A DNA stretch of 64,000 nucleotides, from assembly GCA_023954075.1 (NCBI GenBank), contig JAMLIV010000012.1, forward strand, positions 1 through 64,000, read 5' to 3'. This document shows positions 36,376 to 47,340 of the stretch, piece by piece. The number at the start of each line of letters is the position of its first letter. Within the stretch, counting starts at the first letter, position 1. This stretch comes from Lysobacteraceae bacterium (lineage in GTDB: Bacteria; Pseudomonadota; Gammaproteobacteria; Xanthomonadales; Xanthomonadaceae). Position numbers and translations under genes: made by a program. The notes beneath the pieces were generated by a model, which saw only the letters and a program-made list of their open reading frames with translations, had not been told where the DNA came from and did not search any database.

Positions 36376-37757
36376 GGCCGCTTGCGCTCTCGCAGATCGC
36401 CACCTGGTGCGACGCGCGACTGGTGGGCGAGGACCGGGTGATCCATGCCGTTGGCGTGGATACCCGCACCCTGATGCCTGGCGCGCTCTATCTGGCGCTG
36501 CGCGGGGAAACCCACGACGGCCACGACTTCTGCGCAAGGGCGCGTGCCGCCGGTGCGCACGCGCTGCTGGTCGAGCGCGACGTCGACGAGGCGCTGCCGC
36601 GGCTCGTGTGCGCCGATACGCGAATCGCCCTGGGGCAGATCGCGGCGCACCTGGCGCAGGCGCGCGCCACGCGTCTTGTCGCCATCACCGGCAGCAACGG
36701 CAAGACCACCACCCGCACCCTGACCCGTGCGATTTTGGCGCAGTCCGATCCCGAGGTCTGGTCGAACGCCGGCAATCGCAACAACGAGATCGGCCTGCCG
36801 CTGGCGGTGATCGACCAGCCCGAGAACGCGCGCCTGGCGGTATACGAAATGGGCGCGGGCGCGCCGGGCGACATCGCCTACCTCGCCGCGATCGCGCGCC
36901 CCGACATCGCCTTGGTGACCAATGTGGCACCGGCACACCTGGAGCGGATGGGCAGCCTGCTCGGCATCGCCGATACCAAGGCGGCGATCTACGATGCGCT
37001 GCCTGCCGACGGCATCGCGGTAATCAATGCCGACGACGCCTTTGCGCCGTACTTTCGCGAACGCGCCGGCGCGCGCCGGGTGCTGGACTTCGCCCTGGAC
37101 GCCAGCGCGCAGGTCACCGCCTCGGCGGTCCAGCCGCACCAGGACGGCAGCCGCTTCGTGCTGCAGAGCCCCTGGGGCGCGGCCGAGGTCACCGTGCCGC
37201 TGCCGGGTCGTCATCAGGTCGGCAATGCGCTCGCCGCCGCGGCCGTGGCGCTGTCCGCCGGTGCGTCGCTCGATGATGTGGTGGTCGGGTTGGCCGCTGC
37301 CCCCGGCGTGCCGGGGCGGCTGCAGACCGTGACGCTGGGCGATGGCACGGTGGTGCTGGACGACAGCTACAACGCCAATCCCGGCTCGGTCGCTGCCGCG
37401 ATCCAGACCCTGGTGGCGCAGGCGCACCGCAGCGGCGCGCAGGCCTGGGTCGCGCTGGGCGACATGCGCGAGCTGGGGCCGGGTGCCGCGGTGCTGCACG
37501 CCGAGGTTGGCCAGCGCGCGCGCGATGTCGGCGTCGCGCGGCTTCTGACCGTGGGCGAGATGAGCCGCCACGCCGCCCATGCCTTCGGACCCGGCGGTGA
37601 ACATTTTGTCGACCAGACCGCCCTGATCGAGCGCCTCAAGGCGCGGTCGGACGGGCCGGTGCTGCTGCTGGTGAAAGGTTCGCGCGGCAGCCGCATGGAT
37701 CGGGTCGTCGACGCGCTGGCCGGCACCGGCACGGAGGGTGAAGAGCATGCTGCTTGA
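36372..37757 (+). CDS. murF: UDP-MurNAc-tripeptide:D-alanyl-D-alanine ligase MurF
   Basis: MurF finishes the UDP-MurNAc-pentapeptide by adding D-Ala-D-Ala made by Ddl. In its 461 residues are [20 protein letters not shown], the ATP loop [44 protein letters not shown] and [15 protein letters not shown], the conserved MurF series. The stop lies 10 bp inside mraY, so the two genes overlap by 11 bases, more than the standard four of this cluster. Confidence 0.96.
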   Translation: MRPLALSQIATWCDARLVGEDRVIHAVGVDTRTLMPGALYLALRGETHDGHDFCARARAAGAHALLVERDVDEALPRLVCADTRIALGQIAAHLAQARATRLVAITGSNGKTTTRTLTRAILAQSDPEVWSNAGNRNNEIGLPLAVIDQPENARLAVYEMGAGAPGDIAYLAAIARPDIALVTNVAPAHLERMGSLLGIADTKAAIYDALPADGIAVINADDAFAPYFRERAGARRVLDFALDASAQVTASAVQPHQDGSRFVLQSPWGAAEVTVPLPGRHQVGNALAAAAVALSAGASLDDVVVGLAAAPGVPGRLQTVTLGDGTVVLDDSYNANPGSVAAAIQTLVAQAHRSGAQAWVALGDMRELGPGAAVLHAEVGQRARDVGVARLLTVGEMSRHAAHAFGPGGEHFVDQTALIERLKARSDGPVLLLVKGSRGSRMDRVVDALAGTGTEGEEHAA

Positions 37758-38826
37758 GCTCGCCCGCTGGCTGCGCAATCTGGATGGCCTTTTCGGCCTC
37801 TTCGGCTACATCACCGTGCGCGGCATCCTCGCCACCCTGACCGCGCTGGCGCTGACGCTGTGGCTGGGACCCGCGATGATCCGCCGGCTGGCAGCGCTCA
37901 AGGGCCAGCCGATCCGCAGCGACGGGCCGCAGTCGCACCTGACCAAGGCCGGTACGCCGACCATGGGCGGCGCGCTGATCCTGCTGTCGGTGTCGGCAGC
38001 GACCCTGCTGTGGGGCGACTTGCGCAACCGCTATGTCTGGCTGGTGCTGGCGGTACTGCTGGGCTTCGGCCTGATCGGCTGGCTCGACGACTGGATCAAG
38101 GTGGCGCGCCGCGATCCCAAGGGCCTGCGCTCGCGCACCAAGTACCTGCTGCAGTCGGTCCTCGGGCTGGCCGCCGGCGTGTTCCTGTTTGCCACCGCCG
38201 ACGCCGCGTCCAATACCACGCTGTACCTGCCGCTGCTGAAGAACGTGGCGATCCCGCTGGGCGCGGGTCTGATCGTGGTCGCGTACTTCTGGATCGTGGG
38301 GTTCTCCAACGCGGTGAACCTCACCGACGGGCTCGATGGCCTGGCGATCGTGCCCTGCGTGCTGGTGGCCGGTGGGCTTGGAATCTTCGCCTACGTTTCG
38401 GGCCACGCGCAGTTCGCCAGCTACCTGCAGATCCCGGCGGTTCCGGGGGCCGGCGAGCTGGTGATCATCTGCGCGGCAATCGTCGGCGCGGGGCTGGGCT
38501 TCCTGTGGTTCAACACCTACCCGGCGCAGGTGTTCATGGGCGATATCGGCGCGCTTGCACTGGGTGCGGCGCTGGGTGCGATCGCCGTCATCGTGCGCCA
38601 GGAGCTGGTGCTGGTGCTCATGGGCGGAATTTTCGTGATGGAAACCCTCTCGGTGATGGTGCAGGTGGCGAGTTTCAAGCTCACCGGCCGGCGCGTGTTC
38701 CGCATGGCGCCCATCCACCACCACTTCGAACTCAAGGGCTGGCCCGAGCCGCGTGTGATCGTCCGCTTCTGGATCATCACCGTGGTGCTGGTGCTCGCCG
38801 GCCTCGCCACGCTGAAGGTGCGCTGA
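37747..38826 (+). CDS. mraY: Phospho-MurNAc-pentapeptide transferase MraY
   Basis: MraY transfers phospho-MurNAc-pentapeptide to undecaprenyl phosphate, forming lipid I. The 359-residue membrane protein has about ten helices. [20 protein letters not shown], the catalytic DDWIKVARR near residue 115, [15 protein letters not shown] near 188 and [18 protein letters not shown] (HHH motif) are all present. I chose the ATG at 37747 ([14 protein letters not shown]), which aligns with E. coli; a GTG at 37738 is the alternative. ftsW follows with a one-base overlap and no murD between them. Confidence 0.97.
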   Translation: MLLELARWLRNLDGLFGLFGYITVRGILATLTALALTLWLGPAMIRRLAALKGQPIRSDGPQSHLTKAGTPTMGGALILLSVSAATLLWGDLRNRYVWLVLAVLLGFGLIGWLDDWIKVARRDPKGLRSRTKYLLQSVLGLAAGVFLFATADAASNTTLYLPLLKNVAIPLGAGLIVVAYFWIVGFSNAVNLTDGLDGLAIVPCVLVAGGLGIFAYVSGHAQFASYLQIPAVPGAGELVIICAAIVGAGLGFLWFNTYPAQVFMGDIGALALGAALGAIAVIVRQELVLVLMGGIFVMETLSVMVQVASFKLTGRRVFRMAPIHHHFELKGWPEPRVIVRFWIITVVLVLAGLATLKVR

Positions 38827-40145
38827 TGATCACCGACCGCATCCGCCAGGCGTTCCGGCTCGGCGACATCGAAGGCCGCTATGACCCCTGGGTGCTCGGG
38901 GCGGTAGCCGCGCTCGTGGCCATCGGCGTGGTGATGGTGGCCTCGGCGTCGATCGGGGTGACGGCGCGGCTGCACGTCGGCCCGTTCCACTTCCTCGGCC
39001 GGCACCTGTTCTACCTCGGCGTCGGCCTGGTGGGCGCGGCGATCATCAGCCGGATCGAACTGCGCACGCTGGAGCGCAAGGGGCCGCTGCTGCTTCTGGT
39101 CGCCCTCGCGCTGCTGGTGCTGGTGCTGATCCCGGGCATCGGCGCGGAGGTCAACGGTGCGCGCCGCTGGATCAACCTGGGGCTGGCGCGCTTCCAGGCG
39201 GTGGAGGCGGTGAAGGTGGTGCTGATCGTCTGGCTCGCCGGCTACCTGGTGCGCCACCGCGAACAGGTGCAGAACACCTGGTGGGGGCTGATCAAGCCCA
39301 GCGCCATTGCCGGAGCCATGGTGATGCTGCTGCTGCTCCAGCCAGACTTCGGCTCGGCCCTGCTGATCTGCGCGATCGTGGCGGGCATGGTGTTCCTCGG
39401 CGGGGTACGCATTGCCAATCTGGTCGCGCCGACCCTGATCGTGCTGCCGGCGATGGTGCTGCTGGCCATGAGCGAACCCTACCGGGTGCGCCGCCTGACC
39501 TCGTTCCTTGATCCGTGGTCCGATCCGTTCGACAAGGGCTTCCAGTTGACCCAGGCGCTGATCGCCATCGGGCGCGGCGAGTGGTTCGGTGTCGGGCTGG
39601 GCGCGAGCGTGCAGAAGCTTTCGTTCCTGCCCGAGGCGCATACCGACTTCATCTTCGCCGTGATCGCGGAAGAGACGGGATTTGTCGGAGTGCTGGCCAT
39701 CATCGGTCTGTTCACGCTGGTCGCCGGGCGCGCGTTCTGGCTGGGCCTGGCGGCGATGGAGGCCAAGCGCCCGTTCGCCGGCTACTGCGCCTTCGGGGTC
39801 GCGTTGTGGATCGGGCTGCAGGCCTTCGTTTCCATCGGCGTGAACCTGGGCATCCTGCCGACCAAGGGACTGACGCTGCCGCTGATTTCCTCGGGCGGTT
39901 CCAGCGTGCTGATGACCTGCGCCGCGGTCGGTCTTCTGCTGCGGGTGAGCTACGAGGTCGACCGCACCCATCGGCAGGTGGCGCGCATCCGCCAGAACGC
40001 GGCCGAGATCGCGCCACCGCGGGAAGGCCAGATTCCGTCTCCGCCGGCCGATCCGATTCCCGCGGCGCGCCCGCGTTCGCCGGCCGCCGCGCCCGCGCCG
40101 GCACGCGGCGGACGCATCGAGCCCACGCTGGGAGCGATCGGATGA
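38826..40145 (+). CDS. ftsW: Septal peptidoglycan polymerase FtsW
   Basis: A SEDS glycosyltransferase that polymerises lipid II at the septum together with FtsI. The 439-residue protein has about ten membrane helices. Hallmarks are [19 protein letters not shown] with the conserved residues of loop 4, [39 protein letters not shown] with the catalytic aspartate region, and [20 protein letters not shown] Pro/Ala-rich cytoplasmic tail of about 45 residues follows the last helix, longer than in E. coli. It overlaps murG by four bases. Confidence 0.96.
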   Translation: MITDRIRQAFRLGDIEGRYDPWVLGAVAALVAIGVVMVASASIGVTARLHVGPFHFLGRHLFYLGVGLVGAAIISRIELRTLERKGPLLLLVALALLVLVLIPGIGAEVNGARRWINLGLARFQAVEAVKVVLIVWLAGYLVRHREQVQNTWWGLIKPSAIAGAMVMLLLLQPDFGSALLICAIVAGMVFLGGVRIANLVAPTLIVLPAMVLLAMSEPYRVRRLTSFLDPWSDPFDKGFQLTQALIAIGRGEWFGVGLGASVQKLSFLPEAHTDFIFAVIAEETGFVGVLAIIGLFTLVAGRAFWLGLAAMEAKRPFAGYCAFGVALWIGLQAFVSIGVNLGILPTKGLTLPLISSGGSSVLMTCAAVGLLLRVSYEVDRTHRQVARIRQNAAEIAPPREGQIPSPPADPIPAARPRSPAAAPAPARGGRIEPTLGAIG

Positions 40146-41215
40146 ACGCGCCCGTCGCGATCCTGGCCGGCGGCACCGGCGGCCATATTTTCCCGGGCCT
40201 GGCCGTGGCCGAGGTGCTGCGCGAGCGCGACGTGCCGGTGCTGTGGATCGGCGCGCGCGGGCGCATGGAAACCCGGCTGGTGCCGGCGCACGGCGTGCCC
40301 ATCGAGGTGATCGACATCGCCGGCGTGCGCGGCAAGGGTGCGCTGGCGCTGCTGGCGGCCCCACTGCGGCTGCTGCGCGCGGTACTGCAGGCGCGCGCGC
40401 TGCTGCGTCGCGCTGCGCCGCGCGCGGTGATCAGTTTCGGAGGGTATGCCGCCGGCCCTGGCGGGATCGCGGCCTGGCTGTTGGGACGGCCGCTGCTGGT
40501 GCATGAGCAGAACAGCCGCCCCGGCGTGACCAATCGCGTGCTCGCACGCCTGGCGCGGCGCGTGCTGCAGGGTTTTCCCGACAGCTTTCCCGCCGCGCGC
40601 GAAGCGCAGACCGTCGGCAATCCGGTGCGTGCGGTGATTGCCGCGCTGCCGCCGCCGGCGCAGCGCCTCGCCGGACGCGACGGTGCCACGCGCCTGCTGG
40701 TGCTGGGCGGCAGTCAGGGCGCACGCGCGCTCAACCTCGACGTTCCGGTGGCGCTCAAGCGCCTCGGCGGCGGGTTCGAGGTGCGCCACCAGTGCGGCGA
40801 GGCGCAGCGCGAGGCGACCGTCGCGGCCTATGCCGAGGCCGGCGTCGACGTGCGCATCGAGCCTTTCATCGCCGACATGGCCGAAGCCTACGGCTGGGCC
40901 GACGTGGTGCTGTGCCGCGCCGGCGCGCTGACGCTGGCCGAAATCTGCGCCGCCGGTGTGGCCAGCGTGCTGGTGCCGCTGCCGTCGGCCGTCGACGACC
41001 ACCAGACCACCAATGCGCAGCACCTGGTGGCGCACGGCGCGGCCGTGCGCGTGGCCGAGGGCAACCGTTTCCCGGAGCGCCTGGTCGCCGAATTGGAGCC
41101 ACTGCGCGCGGACCCTGCGCTGCGCCTGGCGCGCGCCGTGGCCGCGCGTGCGCTCGCGTACCCCGACGCGGCACAGGCCGTCGCCGATGCCATCCTTGCG
41201 GAGGCCGCCGCATGA
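40142..41215 (+). CDS. murG: UDP-GlcNAc:lipid I N-acetylglucosaminyltransferase MurG
   Basis: MurG converts lipid I to lipid II on the inner face of the membrane. The 357 residues begin with the G-loop [39 protein letters not shown] is the second glycine loop, [15 protein letters not shown] holds the conserved HEQN, and [20 protein letters not shown] with [16 protein letters not shown] forms the nucleotide-sugar site. Overlaps with ftsW and murC are four bases each. Confidence 0.96.
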   Translation: MNAPVAILAGGTGGHIFPGLAVAEVLRERDVPVLWIGARGRMETRLVPAHGVPIEVIDIAGVRGKGALALLAAPLRLLRAVLQARALLRRAAPRAVISFGGYAAGPGGIAAWLLGRPLLVHEQNSRPGVTNRVLARLARRVLQGFPDSFPAAREAQTVGNPVRAVIAALPPPAQRLAGRDGATRLLVLGGSQGARALNLDVPVALKRLGGGFEVRHQCGEAQREATVAAYAEAGVDVRIEPFIADMAEAYGWADVVLCRAGALTLAEICAAGVASVLVPLPSAVDDHQTTNAQHLVAHGAAVRVAEGNRFPERLVAELEPLRADPALRLARAVAARALAYPDAAQAVADAILAEAAA

Positions 41216-42657
41216 ACCAGCTTTATCGCGACGTGGATTTCACCCGCCAGTTCCGCCACGTCCACTTCGTCGGCATCGGCGGCGTGGGCATGAGCGGCAT
41301 CGCCGAAGTGCTCTGCACGCTGGGCTATAGCGTGAGCGGGTCGGACCAGGCCGCCACGGCCGCCACGGCGCGACTGGTTGCCGCCGGCGCGCGCGTGCAT
41401 CAGGGCCACGATGCCGCGCACGTGGCCGATGCCGACGTGGTGGTGGTGTCGAGCGCGATCCACCCGGAGAACCCGGAGGTCCGCGCCGCGCGCGAGCGCC
41501 GCATTCCGATCGTGCCGCGCGCCGAGATGCTGGCCGAGCTGATGCGCTTTCGCCGCGGCATCGCGGTGGCGGGCACGCACGGCAAGACCACGACCACCAG
41601 CCTGATCGCCAGCGTCCTGAGCGAGGGCGGACTGGACCCGACGTTCGTGATCGGCGGCCAGCTGCTCTCGGCCGGTGCCAATGCCCGGCTGGGTCAGGGC
41701 GACTGGCTGGTGGCCGAGGCCGACGAGAGCGACGGTTCCTTCCTGCGCCTGACGCCGCTGATGGCCGTCGTCACCAATATCGACGCCGATCATCTGGAGA
41801 ACTACGGCGGCGACTTCGGCCGCATGCAGGCGGCGTTCGCCGAGTTCCTGCACCGCCTGCCGTTCTACGGACTCGCGGTGCTGTGTCTGGACGACGACAA
41901 CGTGCGCGCGCTGGCGGCCAGCGTGCCGCGTCACATGGTGACCTATGGCCATGCGACCGATGCCGATGTGCGCGCCACCGGAGTCGAGCAGGACGGCGCG
42001 CGAACCCGCTTCACCCTGCACCTGCCCGATGCGCCGGCGCTGGCGGTGACGCTGAACCTTCCCGGCCGCCACAACGTGCAGAACGCACTGGCCGCAGCGG
42101 CGGTGGGCTGGCAGCTCGGCGTGGATCCTGCGGCCATCGCCCACGCGCTGGAGACCTTCCAGGGCATCGGGCGGCGCTTCAACCTGCTGGGCGAGCTGCC
42201 GGTGCGCGAAGGCGTGCGGGTGCAGGTGGTCGACGACTACGCCCATCACCCGCGCGAGCTGGCCGCAGTGTTCGCGGCGGCGCGCGCCGGCTGGCCGCAG
42301 CGCCGCCTGGTGGTTGCCTTCCAGCCGCACCGCTACAGCCGCACCCGCGATCTGCTGGACGATTTCGCCGCAGTGCTCTCCGACGTGGACGCGCTGCTTC
42401 TGGCCGAGGTGTATGCGGCCGGCGAAGCGCCGATCCCGGATGCCGACGGGCGCGCGCTCGCGCGTGCGATCCGCGCGCGACGCCGGATCGATCCGGTACT
42501 GGTATCCACCGCAGCCGAACTTCCGGCGGCGCTGGAAGCGGTGGCCAGGGATGGCGACATGGTGATCTTCGCCGGTGCCGGCGACATCGGCCGGGTCGTG
42601 CGCGAACTGGGTGCGCGCATCGCCAGCCGCGCGCACGGCACGGAGGGTTCGCCATGA
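41212..42657 (+). CDS. murC: UDP-N-acetylmuramate:L-alanine ligase MurC
   Basis: MurC adds L-alanine, the first residue of the stem peptide. In its 481 residues are [18 protein letters not shown], the ATP loop [18 protein letters not shown] near 120, [42 protein letters not shown] and [15 protein letters not shown] with [13 protein letters not shown]. All catalytic motifs are kept. murB, which often follows murC, is not in the cluster; ddl follows directly. Confidence 0.96.
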   Translation: MNQLYRDVDFTRQFRHVHFVGIGGVGMSGIAEVLCTLGYSVSGSDQAATAATARLVAAGARVHQGHDAAHVADADVVVVSSAIHPENPEVRAARERRIPIVPRAEMLAELMRFRRGIAVAGTHGKTTTTSLIASVLSEGGLDPTFVIGGQLLSAGANARLGQGDWLVAEADESDGSFLRLTPLMAVVTNIDADHLENYGGDFGRMQAAFAEFLHRLPFYGLAVLCLDDDNVRALAASVPRHMVTYGHATDADVRATGVEQDGARTRFTLHLPDAPALAVTLNLPGRHNVQNALAAAAVGWQLGVDPAAIAHALETFQGIGRRFNLLGELPVREGVRVQVVDDYAHHPRELAAVFAAARAGWPQRRLVVAFQPHRYSRTRDLLDDFAAVLSDVDALLLAEVYAAGEAPIPDADGRALARAIRARRRIDPVLVSTAAELPAALEAVARDGDMVIFAGAGDIGRVVRELGARIASRAHGTEGSP

Positions 42658-43625
42658 GCCGCGGGGTCGTGCGAACCACCGATCCCGCACGCTTCGGCCG
42701 CGTCGCCGTGCTGCTGGGCGGCACCTCATCCGAGCGCGAGGTGTCGCTCAACTCCGGTGCCAACGTGCTGGATGCGCTGCGCGCGCGCGGCGTGGACGCC
42801 TTTCCGGTCGACGGCATTCCGGCGCTGATTGATCTGTTGGTGCAGCGCGGCGTCGATCGCGTCTTCAACATCCTGCACGGCAGCGCCGGCGGTGGCGAGG
42901 ACGGCGTGCTGCAGGGCCTGCTCGATGCTTATCGCGTGCCGTACACCGGCTCGGGCGTGCTCGGCACGGCGCTGGCGATGGACAAGGTGCGCAGCAAACA
43001 GATCTGGCTGGCACTCGGCCTGCCGACGCCGCGCTACGTGCGCCTGACGCGCGGTGGCGACGTGCATGCGGCGGTGCGCGCGCTGGGCCTGCCGGTCATC
43101 GTCAAGCCAAGCTGCGAGGGCTCCAGCGTCGGAGTGACGCGCGTGTTCGACGCGTCCGAACTGGACGCGGCCGCGGCGCTGGCGGCGCGCTATCCCGGCG
43201 AACTTCTGGTGGAAGAGCTGATTCGGGGCCAGGGCGAGGATGCGGGCGAATACACCGTCGCCGTGCTCGACGGCGTGGCGCTGCCGAGCATCCGCATCGT
43301 GCCGGCCGGCGAGTACTACGACTACCACGCCAAATATGTCGCCGAGGACACCCGCTACCTGTGCCCCGGCCTGGACGGTGAGGCCGAGGCCGAGATGGGC
43401 GCGCTGGCGCTGGCCGCGTTCGAGGCGCTTGGCTGCAGCGGCTGGGGACGGGTCGATGTGATGCGCGACGGCCAGGGCCGCAACTTCCTGCTGGAAGTGA
43501 ACACCGCCCCCGGCATGACCAGCCACTCGCTGGTGCCCAAGTCGGCGCGCCAGGTGGGCATCGACTTCGACGCCCTGTGCTGGCACATCCTGGAAACCAG
43601 CCTTGCCGGCGGGGAGGGCGCATGA
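42654..43625 (+). CDS. ddl: D-alanine:D-alanine ligase Ddl
   Basis: An ATP-grasp ligase making D-Ala-D-Ala for MurF. The 323-residue enzyme has [95 protein letters not shown] and the C-terminal ELNTAPGMT-like [30 protein letters not shown] replaces the usual HGxxGEDG with two extra residues (GG), a small oddity near the nucleotide site. It is coupled to murC and ftsQ by ATGA overlaps. Confidence 0.95.
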   Translation: MSRGVVRTTDPARFGRVAVLLGGTSSEREVSLNSGANVLDALRARGVDAFPVDGIPALIDLLVQRGVDRVFNILHGSAGGGEDGVLQGLLDAYRVPYTGSGVLGTALAMDKVRSKQIWLALGLPTPRYVRLTRGGDVHAAVRALGLPVIVKPSCEGSSVGVTRVFDASELDAAAALAARYPGELLVEELIRGQGEDAGEYTVAVLDGVALPSIRIVPAGEYYDYHAKYVAEDTRYLCPGLDGEAEAEMGALALAAFEALGCSGWGRVDVMRDGQGRNFLLEVNTAPGMTSHSLVPKSARQVGIDFDALCWHILETSLAGGEGA

Positions 43626-44488
43626 CGCGGCTGGCGCGCCTGTTTGCGTGGCTGCTGGCCCTGGGCGTGGTGGCCCTGCCGCTGGTGGCCGTGCTCAACG
43701 GCTGGATGGCACCGCAGCGCTGGCCTCTTCGCCAGCTTCAGGTGACCGCCGAGTACCAGCGCGTCAGCGCCGAGCAGGTGCGTGCCACCGTGGCCGCGCA
43801 CATGGGGCAGGGCTATTTCGATACCGATCCGGTGGCGCTGCGCGAGGCGCTCGGGGCCATGCCCTGGGTACGGCAAGCGATGGTGCGCAAGCGCTGGCCG
43901 GATCGGCTCGAAGTGCTGCTCGTCGAGCACCGCGCGCGCGCCCACTGGGGGCGCGACCGCCTGCTGTCGGACGAGGGCATCGTGTTCCGGGTACCGGGTG
44001 CGGGCGAGCTTCAGGGCCTGCCGCGCCTTGCCGGGCCGAATGACCGCATGGACGAGGTTGCGGCCCTGTACGACCACGCGCGCCAGCAGCTCGCAGGCAT
44101 CGGTCTGGCGCTGGAGGGGGCCAGCCTTTCGCTGCGCGGCAGCTGGAGCCTGCAGCTCAAGGGCGGTGCCCGGATCGTGATCGGACGGGTCGAGACGCCC
44201 GAGATTCGTCTGGCGCGCCTGATCCGCGTCCTGCCGCGGGTGCTGGCCAGCGAGACGCGCGCGGTACGCCGCATCGACCTTCGCTACACCAATGGCTTTG
44301 CGATTGCCTGGGATGAACCCGAAGCGCAGGGATCGGGCGTGGCCAGCCCTGTGGCTGCTGCGGGGAAGGAATTGGCGCTGGAGGAAGCCACGGCCTCCCG
44401 GGCGTCCGTCACCCGCCCAGTCGCCGCGCTACCGACTTCTTTCACCAATCCCCCATCACGAATCACCCATCACGGCTTTTCAACATGA
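43622..44488 (+). CDS. ftsQ: Cell division protein FtsQ with repeat-derived tail
   Basis: FtsQ links early and late divisome proteins. The 288-residue bitopic protein has a membrane helix ([20 protein letters not shown]), then the POTRA domain beginning [20 protein letters not shown] and the beta domain [31 protein letters not shown]. The conserved [14 protein letters not shown] ends the folded part near residue 234. The remaining 55 residues are low-complexity, and the last 17 or so ([13 protein letters not shown]) are encoded by a GGGATT-type repeat arm. It overlaps ddl and ftsA by four bases. Confidence 0.92.
   Translation: MTRLARLFAWLLALGVVALPLVAVLNGWMAPQRWPLRQLQVTAEYQRVSAEQVRATVAAHMGQGYFDTDPVALREALGAMPWVRQAMVRKRWPDRLEVLLVEHRARAHWGRDRLLSDEGIVFRVPGAGELQGLPRLAGPNDRMDEVAALYDHARQQLAGIGLALEGASLSLRGSWSLQLKGGARIVIGRVETPEIRLARLIRVLPRVLASETRAVRRIDLRYTNGFAIAWDEPEAQGSGVASPVAAAGKELALEEATASRASVTRPVAALPTSFTNPPSRITHHGFST
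44443..44473. repeat. Single GGGATT-type repeat arm at the ftsQ end
   Basis: CCAATCCCCCATCACGAATC and ACCCATCACGG resemble the right arms at 7356-7387 and 52695-52725. No inverted partner is seen nearby. The arm is translated as the FtsQ tail and ends about 11 bp before the ftsA start. Confidence 0.6.
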
Positions 44489-45720
44489 ACCGCAAGGGCG
44501 ACAAATCACTCATCGTCGGGCTGGACATCGGCACCTCGCGGGTGAAGGCGCTGGTGGGCGAGTACGCGCCCGGCAGCCCGCTGGAAGTCATCGGCATCGG
44601 CAGCCACGCCTGCAACGGCCTCAAGCGCGGCGTGGTGGTGGACATCGAATCCACCGTCAACGCCATCCAGCGCGCGATCGAGGAGGCCGAGGCCCTGGCC
44701 GCCTGCGAGATCCGCAGCGTCTACGCCTCCATTTCCGGTGGCCACACGCACTGCCGCAATTCGCCCGGCATCGTGCCGATCCGCGACGGCGAGGTGACCT
44801 GGGGCGACATGGAGCGGGTGCTGGAGGCCGCCAAGGCGGTGGCGGTGCCCTCCGACCAGCGCATCCTGCACGCCATCGCGCAGGAATACAGCGTCGACAA
44901 TTCCCAGGAAGGCATCCGCAATCCCGTCGGGATGTCCGGCGTGCGCCTGGAGGTGCGCGCCCACCTGGTGCTGGGCGCGCTCTCGGCCGCCCAGAACATC
45001 ACCAAGTGCGTCAATCGCTGCGGACTGCAGGTGGACGAACTGGTGCTGGGTGCGCTCGCGTCCAGCCAGTCGGTGCTGACCGACGACGAAAAGGATCTCG
45101 GCGTGGCCCTGGTCGACATCGGCGCGGGTACCACCGACATCGCGGTGTTCGCGCAGGGCGCGATCCGGCATACCGCCTCGCTGCCGATCGCCGGCGACCA
45201 GGTCACCGGCGACATCGCGCACATGCTGCGCACGCCTACGCCGCACGCCGAGGAGATCAAGGTGCGCTACGCCTGCGCGCTGGCCCAGCTGGCGACCGCC
45301 GAGGAAAGCATCCAGGTGCCCAGCGTCGGCGACCGTCCGCCGCGCCGGCTCGCGCGCCAGTCGCTGGCCGAGGCGGTGCAGAGCCGCTACGAGGAAATCT
45401 TCGAGATGGTACAGGCCGAGCTGGAGCGTGCCGGCTACGCGCCGATGGTGCGAGCCGGCCTGGTGCTGACCGGCGGGGCCGCAAAGATGGAGGGCGTCAC
45501 CGAGCTGGCGGAGGAAATGCTGCACATGCCGGTACGCATCGGCATACCGCAATACGTCTCGGGCGTGGGCGAAGTCGTCGGGAATCCCGAATACGCGACC
45601 GGCGTGGGCCTGCTGCTGTGGGGCAGTCGCCTGGAGCAGCAGCGTCGCCCTGTGGCCAGCAGCAGCCGCGTGGGCGGGTTCTGGTCGCGGGTGCGCACCT
45701 GGTATCGCGGAGAGTTTTGA
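44485..45720 (+). CDS. ftsA: Cell division protein FtsA
   Basis: An actin-like ATPase that tethers FtsZ to the membrane. The 411-residue protein begins [20 protein letters not shown] (phosphate 1 motif) and carries [19 protein letters not shown] (phosphate 2) and [20 protein letters not shown] (adenosine motif). The 1C subdomain lies around [20 protein letters not shown]. The C-terminus [12 protein letters not shown] is the amphipathic membrane-targeting helix. An 86-bp gap separates it from ftsZ. Confidence 0.96.
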   Translation: MNRKGDKSLIVGLDIGTSRVKALVGEYAPGSPLEVIGIGSHACNGLKRGVVVDIESTVNAIQRAIEEAEALAACEIRSVYASISGGHTHCRNSPGIVPIRDGEVTWGDMERVLEAAKAVAVPSDQRILHAIAQEYSVDNSQEGIRNPVGMSGVRLEVRAHLVLGALSAAQNITKCVNRCGLQVDELVLGALASSQSVLTDDEKDLGVALVDIGAGTTDIAVFAQGAIRHTASLPIAGDQVTGDIAHMLRTPTPHAEEIKVRYACALAQLATAEESIQVPSVGDRPPRRLARQSLAEAVQSRYEEIFEMVQAELERAGYAPMVRAGLVLTGGAAKMEGVTELAEEMLHMPVRIGIPQYVSGVGEVVGNPEYATGVGLLLWGSRLEQQRRPVASSSRVGGFWSRVRTWYRGEF

Positions 45721-45806
45721 GGCATCGGGCCGGTCGAGCCCGTGGGCGTTTCATGAAGCAAGGTTGTGGGTTTTGGGAAAATCACAGGGTCAAGGAGGAG
45801 AGCAAC

Positions 45807-47012
45807 ATGGCATTTGAACTGGTCGAGAACATGACGCCGAACGCCGTCATCAAGGTGGTGGGAGTCGGCGGCGGAGGCGGCAATGCGGTGGCGCACATGG
45901 TCAATTCCCAGCTGGAAGGGGTTGAGTTCATCTGCGCCAATACCGACGCGCAGGCGATCCACAGCGCTGGCGCGCGACACGTGCTGCAGCTGGGTTCCAA
46001 CGTCACCAAGGGACTGGGTGCCGGAGCCAATCCGGAAGTCGGTCGCCAGGCCGCGCTGGAAGACCGCGAGCGCATCGTCGAGGCGCTGGGCGGTGCCGAC
46101 ATGGTGTTCATCACCGCCGGCATGGGCGGCGGCACCGGCACGGGCGCGGCCCCGGTGGTGGCGCAGCTGGCCAAGGAAATGGGCATCCTGACCGTGGCCG
46201 TGGTCACCAAGCCGTTCCCGTTCGAAGGCCGGCGACGCATGCAGGTGGCGCTCAAGGGCATCGAAGAGCTGAGCAACCACTGCGATTCGCTCATCACCAT
46301 CCCGAACGAAAAGCTGATTTCGGTGCTGGGCCGCGATGTCACCATGCTGCAGGCATTCCGCGCCGCCAACGACGTGCTGCAGGGCGCGGTGCGCGGTATT
46401 GCCGACCTGATCGTCCGTCCCGGCCTCATCAACGTCGACTTCGCCGACGTGCGCACGGTCATGAGCGAGATGGGCATGGCGATGATGGGCAGCGGCGCGG
46501 CGCGCGGCGAGGAGCGCGCGATGGAGGCCGCCGAAAAGGCGGTCAGCAACCCGCTGCTGGACGACGTCAACCTGTCGGGCGCGAACGGCATCCTGGTCAA
46601 CATCACCGCCGGCCCCGACTTCGCCATGCGCGAGTTCGACGAAGTCGGCCGCACCATCGAGGCCTATGCCTCCGAGGACGCCACCGTGGTCATCGGCACG
46701 GTGCTGGATCCGGACATGCAGGACGAAGTGCGCGTCACCGTTGTGGCCACCGGCCTCAACCGTGCGGCGGCGCGCCAGCCGCTGCGCGAACCGGAGAAGG
46801 TGCCGGCTTCGGCCACGCGTCCGGTGCGCCTGGTTCGCAACGGTTCGAACGGGGCGGTCGAGTATCCGGTGCCGGGACTGGGCGTCCCGCATCCGGGCGC
46901 GGCGGCAAGCGTCGCGGCACCGGCTACGCCCGCCCAGAGCCGGGTGGAAGCCGCGTCGGCGGCGATCGACTACCTCGATATCCCGAGCTTCCTGCGCCGG
47001 CAGGCGGACTGA
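45807..47012 (+). CDS. ftsZ: Cell division protein FtsZ
   Basis: The tubulin-like GTPase that forms the division ring. The 401 residues start [35 protein letters not shown] is the first nucleotide loop, [20 protein letters not shown] near residue 107 the tubulin signature, and [19 protein letters not shown] the T7-loop side. The C-terminal peptide [14 protein letters not shown] is the docking site for FtsA and ZipA. AAGGAGGAG stands nine bases before the ATG, the best ribosome site in the cluster, in line with high FtsZ demand. A hairpin terminator follows. Confidence 0.98.
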   Translation: MAFELVENMTPNAVIKVVGVGGGGGNAVAHMVNSQLEGVEFICANTDAQAIHSAGARHVLQLGSNVTKGLGAGANPEVGRQAALEDRERIVEALGGADMVFITAGMGGGTGTGAAPVVAQLAKEMGILTVAVVTKPFPFEGRRRMQVALKGIEELSNHCDSLITIPNEKLISVLGRDVTMLQAFRAANDVLQGAVRGIADLIVRPGLINVDFADVRTVMSEMGMAMMGSGAARGEERAMEAAEKAVSNPLLDDVNLSGANGILVNITAGPDFAMREFDEVGRTIEAYASEDATVVIGTVLDPDMQDEVRVTVVATGLNRAAARQPLREPEKVPASATRPVRLVRNGSNGAVEYPVPGLGVPHPGAAASVAAPATPAQSRVEAASAAIDYLDIPSFLRRQAD

Positions 47013-47036
47013 AACATCCGGCCAGGGAAGGTGCAC

Positions 47037-47064
47037 GGGGGACGCGTGGCGTCCCCCGACTTTT
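47037..47064 (+). terminator. Rho-independent terminator after ftsZ
   Basis: Stem GGGGGACGC / GCGTCCCCC with loop GTG, then GACTTTTC. It starts 25 bp after the ftsZ stop and closes the dcw operon. Confidence 0.85.
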
Positions 47065-47340
47065 CGTTCCGGACGCGGCGGGTCGCGCATCCATCCGCTC
47101 TGGGTTCAGGTGGCCTGCACTCAAATAGGCCGGTTCTGGCCCGCACAGGCCGGCGCGTCCGCCTGTGACGCCCGGCCGTTTGGGCGTGCCGGGCGGGAAC
47201 CGTGCGCGCGTTCTCGTTTTGTAGCAGAAAAGCAACAAAATTGTGGGGTAATTGCCATTCCGGCGTGCTGTATGGCCCCCCATCTGTGGTATTGTCCGGC
47301 GCGTTCTCAAACGCGCTCCGATGCGGAGTCCGCCTTGTCC
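47065..47340. other. ftsZ-lpxC intergenic region with the lpxC leader
   Basis: No gene. The stretch 47215-47260 is AT-rich (TTTTGTAGCAG, AACAAAATTGTGG). TATTGT at 47290-47295 is a possible -10 box, with only a weak TGTATG 15 bp upstream of it. lpxC therefore probably has its own promoter, but its position is uncertain. Confidence 0.45.

Noticed and set aside
42878-42910. A catalytic defect in Ddl from the extra GG in [10 protein letters not shown]
   Set aside because: All other Ddl motifs are intact, and loop length varies in the family. I note it only as an oddity.
44292-45806. An open frame running into ftsZ from within ftsQ and ftsA, suggesting an FtsZ extension
   Set aside because: The upstream part is an out-of-frame reading of ftsA. 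AAGGAGGAG and the ATG at 45807 give a normal FtsZ N-terminus.
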